This document shows positions 44,542 to 56,293 of a DNA stretch of 64,000 nucleotides, piece by piece. The stretch lies in assembly GCF_001540865.1 (NCBI RefSeq), contig NC_033622.1, positions 5,125,978 through 5,189,977 on the forward strand. The letters run 5' to 3'. Both the position numbers and the translations under genes were made by a program. This DNA comes from Ananas comosus (Eukaryota; Streptophyta; Magnoliopsida; Poales; Bromeliaceae). Every line of letters begins with the position of its first letter. The first letter of the stretch is position 1. The notes under the pieces are model-generated. The model did not search any database, was not told the DNA's origin, and worked only from the letters and a program-made list of their open reading frames with translations.

Positions 44542-47500
44542 ATGGAGCATCTGATTTATCCCGATGACAAAATTTTAGGCATAGTGAGAGGTATTTCTCT
44601 AATTCGGGCTTCTCCGATTCAAAATAGTAGAACGGATTCAATTATTTCTTACAACAGAACCGTGTTCAAGGAATGGGCGGTTTTTAAGCAAAAACAACCC
44701 TTAGGTCGTTTTGGTCCTCATTATTACACACCTGATGGTGAAGAAGATGTCATACTTCTTCCACCTCTAGGTTTACCCAAAGAGAGGGATACATTGGAAT
44801 CTTTATGTTACAAAATATTGAATGGTCATCCAAGCTGGGGGGGTAAAGATAGGTCACTGGGAGATAGTGAAGATATTGATGGTTTTGAGAGTTGGGCTGA
44901 TTATATTTTGTCATGATATACCTCACAATTACAACATGCAGGAATTTTTGGTGGTATAGTTGCTTCACGAGGGAAGTATCATAAAAACATGAACATTATT
45001 AAAGCGCTTGTAGAGTTGTGGTGTTCAGAAACGAATACATTTCATTTGCCATATGGAGAAGTTGGAATTTCCTTGTGGGAGATTAAAGAACTAAGTAATC
45101 TTCCTATTACGGGTCATCTTTATGATGAATATATTCCTATGAATTCGGAATTATATAATAAAAAATCTTATCCAGACTGTCTTAGAGAGCTTTTTGATGT
45201 ATATCAATGGATTACGACTCGATCGTCTTGCAAGCAAATTCGTTATGATTTGTGGGTGAACTTCTTCCATCCAAGTGCAAAGAGATCGCGTTCCTCCAGG
45301 TACAAGGACATCAATGATAAAAAATTTGCACCTTCATACACAGAAGACACAACTAGAGCTGCTTTTATTTCTTTATGGTTATGCAATTTTGTGATGCCCT
45401 CAAGTTCAGATCATTTCATTAGACCCGAAATATTTGTTATGGCTTCCAAGCTAGCATTAGGCGAGAAAGTCGCTTTGGTTCCTACTATTTTATGTGCAAT
45501 TCATATAGCACTATCATATATGAGTAAACACCCAGATGGTCCTGCACATCCTGGTCCTTAATTTCCTGTTAATTTCTTGTATGCTTGGATCGGTTTGCAT
45601 TTTGAGCAAACTTATTCTAGAAGAGCTATAAGCGATGACATTAAAAATATTGTTGGTTTGAGGAGTATTCCACAAATGATATCATTTATGAATGCTGCTG
45701 CTTCGCCATTCAATGCTAAAAGAGCGAGACTTCATCTTAGATCCAGTGTTCATTTCATATGGCGCCCTTTACCTTATTCTTATTCTTTCGTTGATGGTGG
45801 ATGGTAATATGATGCGAAGCTTACAATAGGAGAATGCCGATATCCAACAGAAGTTTATGAATATCTTATTTCTATTAGACAGAGTGTTATTCCTCTTCGT
45901 TTAAGGAATAAACTGCATGCTCAACCATACAATCCTCATCGATTTTCACGTCAATTCGGATTCGATCAATACTTTCCAGAATTTATTGATGTCCCTAGAA
46001 TAGCTGATTCCATCGAGACTTTGATCGGGTATTGGGATCATTTCCTTCAGTATGGAAATTCGGCTAATTATTATATACCTAAAGTTGCTCGAGTTGGAAA
46101 AGTTCTTTTGCATTGTGCATGTTGGTGGTCCAACAGTGTTCATTCAAGCTTTAGACATGGTGTAGCTTACTTATTAGATGCCGATGAACGTCAAAAGAAG
46201 AGAAGAACCGAAGATGCTCTGAAGAAAGAGAAAGGAACTACTTCACGATTTATCAGCTCTATGCAACATAAGGTGTCGGGTTCCACAACATCAACCAGAG
46301 AACCAATCGTGGCATTTCCCCTTCTTATGATCATATTGAAGCCAGCTTTCTAGATAATACTCCTTAATGTGAAGTATTTGGCCTTAGCTTTCCGATTCAT
46401 AATGAGGTATCCTATTTCTTTTCTTTTCTTTTTTTTTCTTTTTTTTAATATTTTATAGTTCCAAAATTTTGTTAAGGGTACTTCTATGGAGGCATGTACC
46501 AACAATATATTTGAAGTTCATCCGACCAATAGCGAGACTTTTAAGGTATTTTATACCTTTTCTTTTGAACACATATATAGAGAATGTGGACTCAAAAATT
46601 CTCTTTTGCAGAATATTGTACAAACTCCTGCGATAAACTACTTTTTCTTCCCCCTTTTTTTTAAATTGTATTTTTTTTATACAGACATGTAATATGGAAT
46701 CATCTACACAAAACAACAAGGATCCATCACCGAACATCGTAGCTGATGTAACTCACAAGAAACTTTCTCTTAATGTATCTTCAATAATAGGTGATGTTTC
46801 TTTTTATATTCTTTTTATGAGTGTAAGTGGAATAGATCATACTCATTTTGAATAACATATTGACCAATAGAATCACAAACCGGAGGGGCTGGGACCATGG
46901 AGGATGATATATCTCCGTATGATGATGAATTGGTTGATTACGAACACCTTCGCCACCAAAGTATATTGAGGTAATTTTATTTTTCGGTTAATCCATATGC
47001 CTTCTATTAGTCTTAAACTAAGCATTTGATTCTTAGCTAAAGAAGGGGTAAGATATGGATAATAATGTGTAATTTTTCATTAGAAATCTGTAGCCGCAAA
47101 AATTTTGTAAATTGGAGCTATAACGAAAATGTTATGGCCCATTTACATTTAAGTCCCTGTATTTACAAAGCAGTCCCTGTAGCCTCATTGTCCTTTGATT
47201 TTTGATGCAAATCTATATTCTCGATCTTTCTTTTTGGTCTAAAATTGCTCTCAAGGAATTCATGGCTGCAAAAGTGCATAAGTTAGGATTACAACGGAAA
47301 AGTTATAGCCCGTTTACATTTTACTCCCTATTTTTTTTTACAAAACAGTCCCTACAGCATGTATCTTCAATTTTGCTCCGAATATCAGCATATAGTCCTT
47401 TTTGTTGCAGGATCCACTCAAAGATGTTGCAGGTATTGATGTGTCTTCTTTCAGCGAAACTTGCACAACTAATCATGAGGTATATACGTATCTATTTTAA

Positions 47501-48821
47501 ACTTCATCAAGAATAGAGGATTTTCCTTTTTTTTTTTGTTGTCAAAATTGTCCCAGGTTCTATTTCATATCACCCCTGTAGTCACGCATTAAGCGTATTT
47601 ACTATTCTTTTACACCATAACTCCGTTGTTTAGGATGAGGGTACTAAAGAATAGGATGAAAGGACAGTAGGGAAAAGCAAAAATGAAGTTACAACAGAAA
47701 CACCTTTGCTCGGTAAAAGAGAACGAGCCGTTGATATTTCGACCATAGAAGCGCATAAGAGAGCTCGTTTGGAGACCAATTTAAATTCAACTAGTAAGAC
47801 CTCATTTTTTCCTTCTTGTCAAAGTTTCTTTAATACATAAAAAAGGCAGCCCCATGAAAGCACCCCTTATATTATATATTTTTGTTGTCCCTTTTTTTTT
47901 TTCTTTTTTTCTTTTTTTTTTTGCTTTTTTTTTTTGTGTGTGCGGGTTTTCAGGTAGAGTCAAAATCGAATAATGATCCGGAAAATACTTTATCACCTTA
48001 CGGTGACGAGGTGAAATATGAGCCTACACCTTCACCACCTGAACCTTTTGAAAATAATGATATGGTGAAATTTTATATATTCGTATATTCCTTCTTCTTC
48101 TCATTCTCTTTCCCTTTTTTATTCTTTTCTTTCCTTTTTTTTTTTTTAGGATGTACCGTTTGACGAGAATGTCGACATTCGCTTAGATAGTGCCGCAGGA
48201 GATTCCCAAAGTGAGATACCTATTATAGCCAAGTCATTTTTGATCGATCGCATAATGGATACCATGAAGACATTCAATCGTCGCAAATTTAGATCAGCTC
48301 GAGAAGAAGTGTCAAAATATTGCCAATGTTTATCTACACTTGGGATCGATACGTCTGAATTGGAAAGGCGTATAAAACCCATATTTGACCATGCAGAGGC
48401 CATTGAAGAACTAGAATCAAGTCCGAATTTTATTCCAACTGTTCAGCTCATGAATGCTGATGAGAATCTGGCGCTAAGAAAAAGAAAACTTGCTTCCTAC
48501 ATCAGTACAAAAATTTCTCTCCTTCAAGCTACTGAAAGTGTCTCTTTACAGCTTTAACAAACTAGAGAGAAAATAAGAGAACTAGAAGAGAGTATATCAC
48601 ATTTGAAGAGTACTAAAGTGGAATTGTCACTTAAACTTCAAGTAGTCGATGACTCCTTAAAAAAACTAACACCGACTCAGGAAGAACTGCAAAAGGATGT
48701 TGTTGATGCAGAAAAGGAGCATGCTACAGCCATTGAAGGTTATAATGATTCTAAAGAATCCACTGGTCTTCGAGAATTTATAGAGCTGTTTGAGAAGCGT
48801 CGTCAAATATTTGAAATTTGA
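44535..48821 (+). pseudogene. Plant mobile domain (PMD)/coiled-coil gene, multi-exon, broken
   Basis: The main exon 44535-46406 (ATG 44542) encodes a plant mobile domain, seen from LVELWCSETNTFHLPYGEVG to the KVLLHCACWW region. Predicted further exons with GT-AG sites: 46459-46545, 46685-46790, 46871-46970, 47411-47479, 47634-47793 (basic HKRARLE), 47954-48064 and 48150-48821. The last encodes a helical tail with a coiled coil (REKIRELEESISHLKS). Stops at 44914 (TGA), 45559 and 45805 (TAA) and 48555 (TAA) keep the frame and correspond to CGA or CAA. A one-base shift lies near 46300. PMD proteins of the MAIN/MAIL1 type act in the nucleus in silencing and genome integrity; TE-borne relatives are known. 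Junction phases of the middle exons are uncertain. Confidence 0.8.
47110..47400. repeat. Degenerate duplication within a PMD-gene intron
   Basis: Two related stretches (about 47118-47190 and 47283-47360) share GTTATRGCCCRTTTACATTT and a CAGTCCCT block. They lie between the exons ending at 46970 and starting at 47411. Only the repetition is certain. Confidence 0.5.
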
Positions 48822-49069
48822 CTCCTTTTTTTCTTCTTTTTGAAATTTTGAATGCTTTGGATTATGCTTGAGTAATATTGATCAAGTTCATAAGTATTTG
48901 ATCTTCTCATTTTTTTTTATGTGGTGTTACACTGTGACAATGGTTATCTTGTGAGAATGGGTTTTGTTTTGTTTATTTTGCTTGAGAAGCAACCAAAGTC
49001 ACAACACATAACTGACCCTACTGATTTTCTTTTGGTAATCTAATGTCCTGATGAGTTTTTAATAGACAC

Positions 49070-49706
49070 TCTTCTCTAACTTTGTTTGTGAGTCTCGAAG
49101 GTTTTTCTTACAGTGAGGGACAAAATTTTACCTGTGTGGCTATATCACAACTGGGGAGTTTACAATTTTACCCTTGAAGTCTGTTGTGGACAATCAAGCC
49201 CGTTGGTGACTCACATAAGATATGTCATTCAATTTTATCGTTTAGGGAGTATGCCCCCACTGCATATGTTAATTTTATTTTTTACGTGCTAAGTTTAATC
49301 AGTTTGATGACATGAGAGTCGATCTAAATTAATGTGCTCAGTTTAACGACATAGCGGTCATTAAGATGCTCAGTTTAACGACATGACGGTCATATTACAT
49401 TTGGATGCTCAGTTTAACGACATGGCGGTCAGATTACATTCGGATGCTCAGTTTAACGACATGGCGGTCATATTACATTCGGATGCTCAGTTTAACGACA
49501 TGTCGGTCATATTACATTCGGATGCTCAGTTTAACGACATGGCGGTCATATTACATCCCCCCTAACTTTTGCTTGTGAGTCTCAAAAGTTTTCTCGCATT
49601 GGGGATTTTAATTTTGCTACAGCTGAAAATGCTACAATTTTTTCCTGAAGTCCAATATGGACAATCAAATTCATTACCCATATTGTCTAAACAACATGTC
49701 CCCCAC
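49070..49706 (-). repeat. Duplicated 3' blocks with polypurine-like motifs
   Basis: On the minus strand, blocks starting near 49706 and 49258 are homologous. Both open with GTGGGGG(A)CAT, contain CTTGATTGTCCA or TTTGATTGTCCA and end near GAGACTCACAA. They flank the 39-bp array. They lie just after integrase, where a Tat element's polypurine tract is expected. Confidence 0.6.
49335..49557. repeat. 39-bp tandem repeat, six units
   Basis: Units starting TGCTCAGTTTAACGACAT begin at 49335, 49367, 49406, 49445, 49484 and 49523; the first is 32 bp, the rest 39 bp. Because 39 is a multiple of three, the array is open as 13-residue repeats. It sits between integrase and the antisense PMD gene. Confidence 0.92.
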
Positions 49707-49717
49707 CCTTTCTTTTT

Positions 49718-51286
49718 TTATACATAATATTTCTTTAAGAAACGACCGTTGATAGGTGGCATTGGTCTTTCACCTTTGGCGTCAATTAATTGATAAGCGC
49801 CGCCTTCATAAGCTTTTTCTACTACATATGGACCTTCCCAATTTGGATCAAATTTCTTTCCAGTGTGTTTATTGATTATAATCGGTCTATGAAGAACGAG
49901 CACCAACTCCCCAAAATTAAAGGTGCGGTGCCGAGTGAGCTTATTATATGCTCTTGCCATCTGGGCTTGATAGAGTTCCAAATTTTGTTAGGCAGTTAAC
50001 CTGACTTCATCTAATGTATCTAGCTCATCAAGCCTTAGTAGAGCATTTTATTCGTTTGTTAATTCATGTTGAACTGCTATCCGCAATGAGGGCAATTCAA
50101 CTTCTAATGGTAATACTGCCTCAGTGCCAAACACCAAAGAGTAGGGTGTTGCTTGAGTTGGCGTTCTGTATGTGGTTCGATAGGCTCAGAGAGCTTCTAT
50201 GATTCGCATATGCCATTCTTTTTGATTTTTGCCAATAATTTTCTTTAATAGTCTTATCAAAGTCTTATTAAAGGCTTCAGCCAATCCATTAGCCCTTGTA
50301 TTATATATTGAAGAATACCTCCAATCAATTTTATGTTGAGTAGCAAATCTATTGACTTTGAAACTCTTGAAGGCAGTTCCATTATCAGATATAATTCGTC
50401 TTAGAACTCCAAATCGGTATAGAATATTTTCTCTAAAGAATTTGACGACATCATCTGCTTTTACCTCTCTCAGTGGGATTGCCTCAACCTATCTAGAAAA
50501 ATAATCTGTAGCAGCAAGAATAAACTTATGTCCCCCGGAAGATGGTGGATTGATAGGCCCTATCACATCTGTTCTCCACATCAAATGGCCATGAGGCGAT
50601 TGTAGGATGCAAGGGGTTTGGAGTTGATGAATGAAGTCACCGTGGATTTGACATTGATGGCATTTTCTAGCATACATTATACAATCTTGTATCATTGTTG
50701 GCCAATAATACCCCAAATGTTTAATTTTAAGGCGCATTTTTGGCCCTGATTGGTGCGCACCGCAAACACCCGAATGAACTTCATGCATGACTTGTTTAAT
50801 CTCATCTGGAGATAAACATTTAAGCCATAATTGATCAAAAGATCTGCGATAAAGTTGATTATTAACGAATACATATCTCATTGCTCTTTTCTTAATTTGT
50901 GCTTGTCTTGACTTTTCTTCTGGTAGTTTATTATATTTGAGAAGATTGATGAAAGGTTCTCTCCAATCATCTTCTATCTCGATATTTGCAACTTCAGCTT
51001 CTTTCGTATCTTCTTCTCGATTTAAGTCAGCCGGGGACAATATTTTTCGATTCCGTATAATTATTTGGACCTCATCCATGGTAGGATCAGCAAGCTCTTT
51101 AGCCAATCTAGCTAGGGCATCGGCTTTTCCATTTATAGCCCTGGACACTTTTTCTATTTCTATACATAGGATTTTCTTCATAAGATATTTCACTTTTGTT
51201 TGATATTCGACCAACTCAGGTTTATGTACTTTAAACTCCCCTTCAACTTGTTTGATGATTAATTGGGAATCTCCATAGATATGCAA
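49718..51286 (-). pseudogene. Tat-lineage second RNase H (3' part) and integrase
   Basis: Minus strand. The archaeal-type RNase H continues with HIYGDSQLIIKQVEGEF and the NGKADALARLA tail. The integrase zinc module (HEVHSGVCGAHQSG...ARKCHQCQIHG) and the core start (TDVIGPINPPS, ATDYFSR) follow. The frame stops at 50489 where TGG has become TAG, and again near 50190 (TGG to TGA). The C-terminal part ends with WEGPYVVEKAYEGGAYQL, a GPY/F-type module, and a natural stop at 49718. No chromodomain is present, as expected for Tat. Confidence 0.88.
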
Positions 51287-51364
51287 ATTTTGTATGTTTA
51301 GCTGGATTGCAATTTCTAAACCAGCGATAAGAGCTTCATACTCAGCCTCGTTATTTGTGCGAGG

Positions 51365-52815
51365 CTAAAAAAGGGCTAATGAGTACCTTAAAATGCCTCC
51401 TTCAGGTGTTACAAAGATTAACCCTATCTCGGCCTTAATCTTAGGGATATTTGGACTGAAAGCTGGTTGAATTGAGGAGGCGCCATCAAAATACATTTTC
51501 CAATAGGGTTGCTCTTCTACAGTAAACATGATATGCTCATCAGGCAAATCACAAATCAAAGGTGAGTCATCTGGCACTAGATGCGCAGCTAGAAAATCAG
51601 CAAGTGCTTGACCTTTGATAGCTTTCTGTGGTACATAAGTGATATCAAATTCAAGGAGTATAACAGCCCACTTCACCAACCTTCTAGTCAAAACTGGTCT
51701 TGTCATTAAGAATTTAAGTGGGTCCACCCTCGAAATTAAATGGATTTTATGTTCTAACATATAATGTCTTAATTTCTTAACGGCAAATATAAGGGCTAGA
51801 CAATGCTTTTCAATTGGTGAGTAAGAATTTTCTGCCCCCACTAACATCCTACTGAGATAATATAAAGCATTTTCCTTTCCTTCTTCATTGATTTGAGCAA
51901 GAAGTGCACCTAGCGATCCTTCAAGTGTAGCGGTATACAAAATTAATGGCCTACCACAAACAGGAGCAGCAAGCACTGGGGGACTTAATATATATTTTTT
52001 AAAGTCGTCAAATGCGGTTTGGCAATCATCATCCCATATAAAAGGCGCATCCTTCTTCACTAATTTAGAAAATGGCTTAACCCTGCCGGATAGATTTGAT
52101 ATAAATCTCCTAATGTATGCCAATCTTCCTTGAAAAGACCGTAATTGCTTCAAATTCTTTGAGGGTGGTAATTCTATGATAGCTTTAATTTTTGCTGGGT
52201 CGATTTCGATTCCTCTATGTCTAACAATAAACCCAAGAAATTTGCCTGAATAAACTCCAAATGCACATATAAGAGGGCTCATTTTCATATTATATTTTCT
52301 TAATCTGGTGAAAACTGTTCTCAAGTCTTCAAAATGATTTGCTTTATTTACAGTTTTGACCACCAAATCATCAACATAACACTCAACAATCTTGTGGAGC
52401 AAGTCGTCAAAAATTATTGTCATAGCCCTTTGATAAGTGGCTCCTGCATTTTTTAGACCAAAGGGCATAACCTTATAACAGTATATGCCAATTAGAGTTC
52501 TAAAAGCGGTGTGTTTTTCGTCCTCAGGTGCCATCTTTATCTGGTTATACCCAGAGGAGCCATCCATAAAAGAAAACATCTCGTAACTTGAAATGTTATC
52601 GATCATTAGTTCAGTGATTGGCAGTGGAAAATCGTCCTTTGGGCATGCTTTATTTAGATCTCAAAAGTCAACGCATATGCGAATTTGACCATTTTTCTTC
52701 TTTACTGGGACTATGCTTGCGATCCAGTCAGCGTATTTCTCTTCTCTGATGAACCCTGCTTCAATAAGCTTTTTAGTTTCTGTTATGATCTGTTCTTCTA
52801 AGTCAACTCTTATCC
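51365..52815 (-). pseudogene. Tat-lineage RT and first RNase H
   Basis: RT: SYEMFSFMDGSSGYNQIKM and the catalytic ECYVDDLVVKT. First RNase H: LILYTATLEGSLGALL (the usual acidic residue in YTA is altered), then EKHCLALIFAVKKLRHY. The second RNase H begins at WKMYFDGASS near the end. A TGA near 52660 in the N-terminal RT (DF-stop-DLNKA) corresponds to CGA, and the junction with the upstream ORF has a TAG at 52826. Two RNase H domains in series define the Tat clade. Confidence 0.9.
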
Positions 52816-52825
52816 TCCTTGGAGC

Positions 52826-53965
52826 CTATTTAATTGGAGCCACATCTGTGCTAATGGCAAGTTTATGAACAACCACACTCGGATCTAAGCCGGGCATTTC
52901 TTTATATGTCCAAGCAAAACAGTCTTTATATTCTAACAACAATGCTTTCAACACATCTTGATCTTTTTCTGGAAGTAGTGCACTAATATAAGTGGGTCTT
53001 CGATCTTCTTCGTTGCCCAAATTTATTTCTAAAAGCTCATCAACGGTGGCTTGCCCCCCATCTTCAAGCTCTTGTGGAGCATCTTTTAATTCCAGAAGCT
53101 TTGTTTTTACTGACTCAGTTGAGATCGTGTCCTTATCTTGCTTTATATCCTTTATTGTAATCATAGTGCAGGTATGTCGTATGACGCATGAATCATCTGT
53201 CATCGGAGGTGTGAGATAAGTTTTGAGTTGACCTATCTCGGAAGCTGTCATTCCAATGATCTCTTTGTAAGAGTATTGAGATTTGTTGGACACACGGGTA
53301 GATTGATAATATCCTAGCCCTCTTGTGTGTACTGTTCGCCCATTTGGAAGCACAACTCTTTTTTGTGGCGGATTCCACATTTTCTGAAAAAATTTTCGAT
53401 TAGCCCGTGACCTTCTTATAGGAAATCCTGATCTATTTAGCATGTTTTTGAGATTTTTCGGAAAGTATTTTGGCATGTTGACATCTTCATATATTTCCTC
53501 ATCAGAGTTATCAAGCTTGATAAGATCAGAGGGTTTATAATCATCTGACTTGTAAAAAAGGATTCCTTTCTTTATTCTTTCTTTTCCTTTGACTTTCTCA
53601 ACTTGAGGAGGTACAAAGAAAGTTTTTAGATCATTCACTTTTATTAGCTCACTTATATGGAGAGGTTTTATATGTCCACACGGAACTCTAGTAATAATTA
53701 AGGAATCCTCAATCAATTCAGGAGTTCTTATGACCATATTTGACTCGGATGTCGGAAAAATCTCTTCATCTTCTGATGAGTCCTCTCCCCGAGGCTTGTT
53801 TAACTTGAGAGAAAATGTTTCCAATATTTTTCTTACTTTTTTTTCATCATTCAAATCTTCTGAATCACTTCCGAAGTGCGGAATCAAAATTTCTTTATTA
53901 TCCTCAATTTTTATCTTTCCCTTTGATAATTTTCTCTCTCTGAACTTTACCCTCTTCGGGTTCAC
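52826..53965 (-). pseudogene. Tat-lineage protease-RT linker region
   Basis: A 379-residue frame, acidic and lysine-rich, with no enzyme motif until the end, where KDCFAWTYKEMPGLDPSVV marks the segment just before RT. It is out of frame with the protease frame it overlaps (53904-53965), indicating one frameshift. A TAG (probably from CAG) ends it at APIK, directly before RT. Confidence 0.8.
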
Positions 53966-54860
53966 GAGACAATTTTATATCTTTTTTAGATTCTGCAAAA
54001 TATCTCGCATCTTCATATCGTACTTCATGCACTCCAAATGGGCGTACGTCGCCATCAATTCTGAATTCTTCTCCATCCTTAATATATTTTATACATTGAT
54101 GAAGAGTAGAGGGGACAACATTATACTCGTGCAACCAAGGCCGTCCCAATAACGCTTTATACGAAGTATCTGCATTTATCACATAGAATTTTACATCGGT
54201 CCATAATGCTCCAAAATTTATAGGAAGAATGATCGATCCGAGAGCTTTTTGGCTATGTTGATTAAAGCCTTGAATCAAAATTTTTTCTGAGGACAAATGA
54301 TCGACATTCAAAGCTAAACTTTTCAAAGTTCTTAAAGTCAAAATATTGACTGAGGATCCAGGATCGATTAGAATACGATTAATCTTCTCTCCATCGCTTG
54401 TCCCAGTCACATATAACTGCCTATTGTGATGAGCAGTTCCCAACAGCATGTCCTCATCAGTGAAAATAACATTAGCGATATGTCTGGAGTACAATGCTTT
54501 TTTCATATTCATCTCAGCAAAATAAGCATAAAAGGGCTCAGGGTTTTGTAAAGCGTAAATGAGTACATCCCGAAGTTCTCTGGACATCATCAGGGCGTCA
54601 TACACACTCAACAAGGCTGGCACTTTTCTTAAATGGGAAAGTATGTTATACTCAATCTTTGATAATTTTCCTTGATTTGATGAAGTTGGTGCCTCTTCAT
54701 TTATCTGAATTTCTTTATCTTTACCATTTTGTGGTTGCCCTTGTCTTTCTGGTAACACTTTTCCAGACTTGAGCTTAATTTGGAAAGAATCCTCAGCTCT
54801 TTTATTGTAATGTACCGAAACTTCGGTAAATAAATATCGAACTTTAGTCAAATTGACCAA
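53904..54860 (-). pseudogene. Tat-lineage protease, fused to LTR-encoded residues
   Basis: Residues 1-18 of this 318-residue frame lie in LTR I (beyond 54805) and are not element protein. The remainder has a linker, an MSRELRDVLIYAL segment and the retropepsin motif RILIDPGSSVNIL near residue 165, followed by YKALLGRPWLHE. The catalytic triad reads D-P-G rather than D-T/S-G. Gag is missing because LTR I took its place. Confidence 0.85.
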
Positions 54861-54982
54861 AGTGCGAGGTTGGTATGCTTCGGAAAGGCCGAAGGCGTCA
54901 AAAAGGGTAAAAGTGCATTGTTGGGGATTTTCGAGAGCTAAAGAATCAAAAATCTGCTTACTGCAGCTTTTAAGCTCTTGGG

Positions 54983-55205
54983 GACCGGTCCCTGGTGGGA
55001 GAGACTGGTCCCCGAATGCGAAAAATCTCAGAGATGGAAAAATCGGCTAAGTCCCAGAAGACCAGCTCTCGGGAACCGGTCCCTGCGGGGAGAGACCGGT
55101 CCCGGAGAGACCGGTCCCATCAGGAAGGATCGGTTGCATCGTGTGAGAGCTCCGCTGAGCTGCCGGAGGGCTCTCTGGGACCGGTCCCATCCTCGAGAGA
55201 CCGGT
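54983..55205. repeat. Cluster of GGGACCGGTCCC palindromes in LTR I
   Basis: At least five GGACCGGTCC-type sites plus single-mismatch variants, close to the LTR 5' end, upstream of CT-rich leader sequence. Confidence 0.88.
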
Positions 55206-56293
55206 CGCCGTGCCCGAAAAATGCCCAGTCAGGGCTGTGCAATGAGATGAAAGTTGAGGGGCCTAAATGCATTTATGCATCATATGGGTTATTTAAAAGG
55301 GGCAAATGAGATATTTCTCTCATTTCTCTCCCTCTCATTTTACAAACAAGAACTCTCTCTCTCTCTAGGAAATCTCTCTCCCTCAAGAGGCGGAGTAAGG
55401 AGGATAAGATGGAGGAGAAGGAGGCTAAGGAGTGGATCACCATCTTCTTCTTCCTCATTGGTGCAAGAAAAGGGAAAGCTTTGAGGTAAGCTTTGCCCCC
55501 TCTCATGGTAGAACCCTAAGATGGGTTTAGAGTGACCTAGAAATGGTTTTAATGGAACTTTTAGATAGTAATAAGCTCTCTTTTGCTCATGGTTGAGATC
55601 AAAATAAGGGTTTTGTTTAGATGTTGATGCTAGGGCACCAAATTGGGGCTTTTGCATGTGAGGGTTTCAAAGTCAAATTGACCCTCTAGAAACCTAATTA
55701 GGGGTATTTTCGATGCGTTGGTGCGCTCGGATTGACGTTACGAAAAGACTATGCGAAGTTATGAGCCAAAAGCCTAATTTGGCTTCGTTTTGTCGTAGGC
55801 AAGGAAATAGGCGGCCAAAAATCGTGAAATTCGAACCCGAGCACCTTAGCAAGCCTACGAAGTGGGTGGTGCTTTCCAAACTCCTTAAAATTCTTTCTAT
55901 GTCTAATGTGTCACTTATTGAGCATATGAGCAAGTGTTTGTTGCATGCATTGTAGGGTAAATGAGATGATGTTTATGTGAATGTGGCATGTTGTGAGTAC
56001 AATTGCATTATGAGATGGTTGAGAACCCTATGTATGCATGATTGGTGATAACATGAAAACCTAGTTGAGGTAAAAGAACAAAGGTGACACTATGACATGT
56101 AGATTGAGTGGCATTAGTAAATGAAAAGAATACTAGAGTTAGTGTGTGGCATCAAAGAGAACAAGTGTGGCATAAAGAACGATAAAAGCTAGAGTTAGCA
56201 TCAAAAGTGTAGCATTTAAAGAATAAAAGCTAGAGTTAGCAACAAATGTGGTATAAAGAACACTAGAGTTAGTGTAATGACATGATGGAAAAC

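Larger units (their letters stand above)
44298..54805 (-). mobile_element. Ty3/gypsy Tat-lineage element, 5' truncated
   Basis: In minus-strand order: protease, linker, RT, RNase H, a second archaeal-type RNase H, integrase, a 3' region with 39-bp tandem repeats, then an antisense PMD gene. The two RNase H domains place it in the Tat lineage, which is known for extra open reading frames near the 3' end. The 5' LTR and Gag were removed where LTR I begins at 54806. The 3' LTR is not firmly identified; a polypurine-like motif near 44298 is the best candidate limit. Confidence 0.6.

Noticed and set aside
49383..49565. 60-residue repeat peptide
   Set aside because: Translation of the 39-bp non-coding tandem array, which is a multiple of three.
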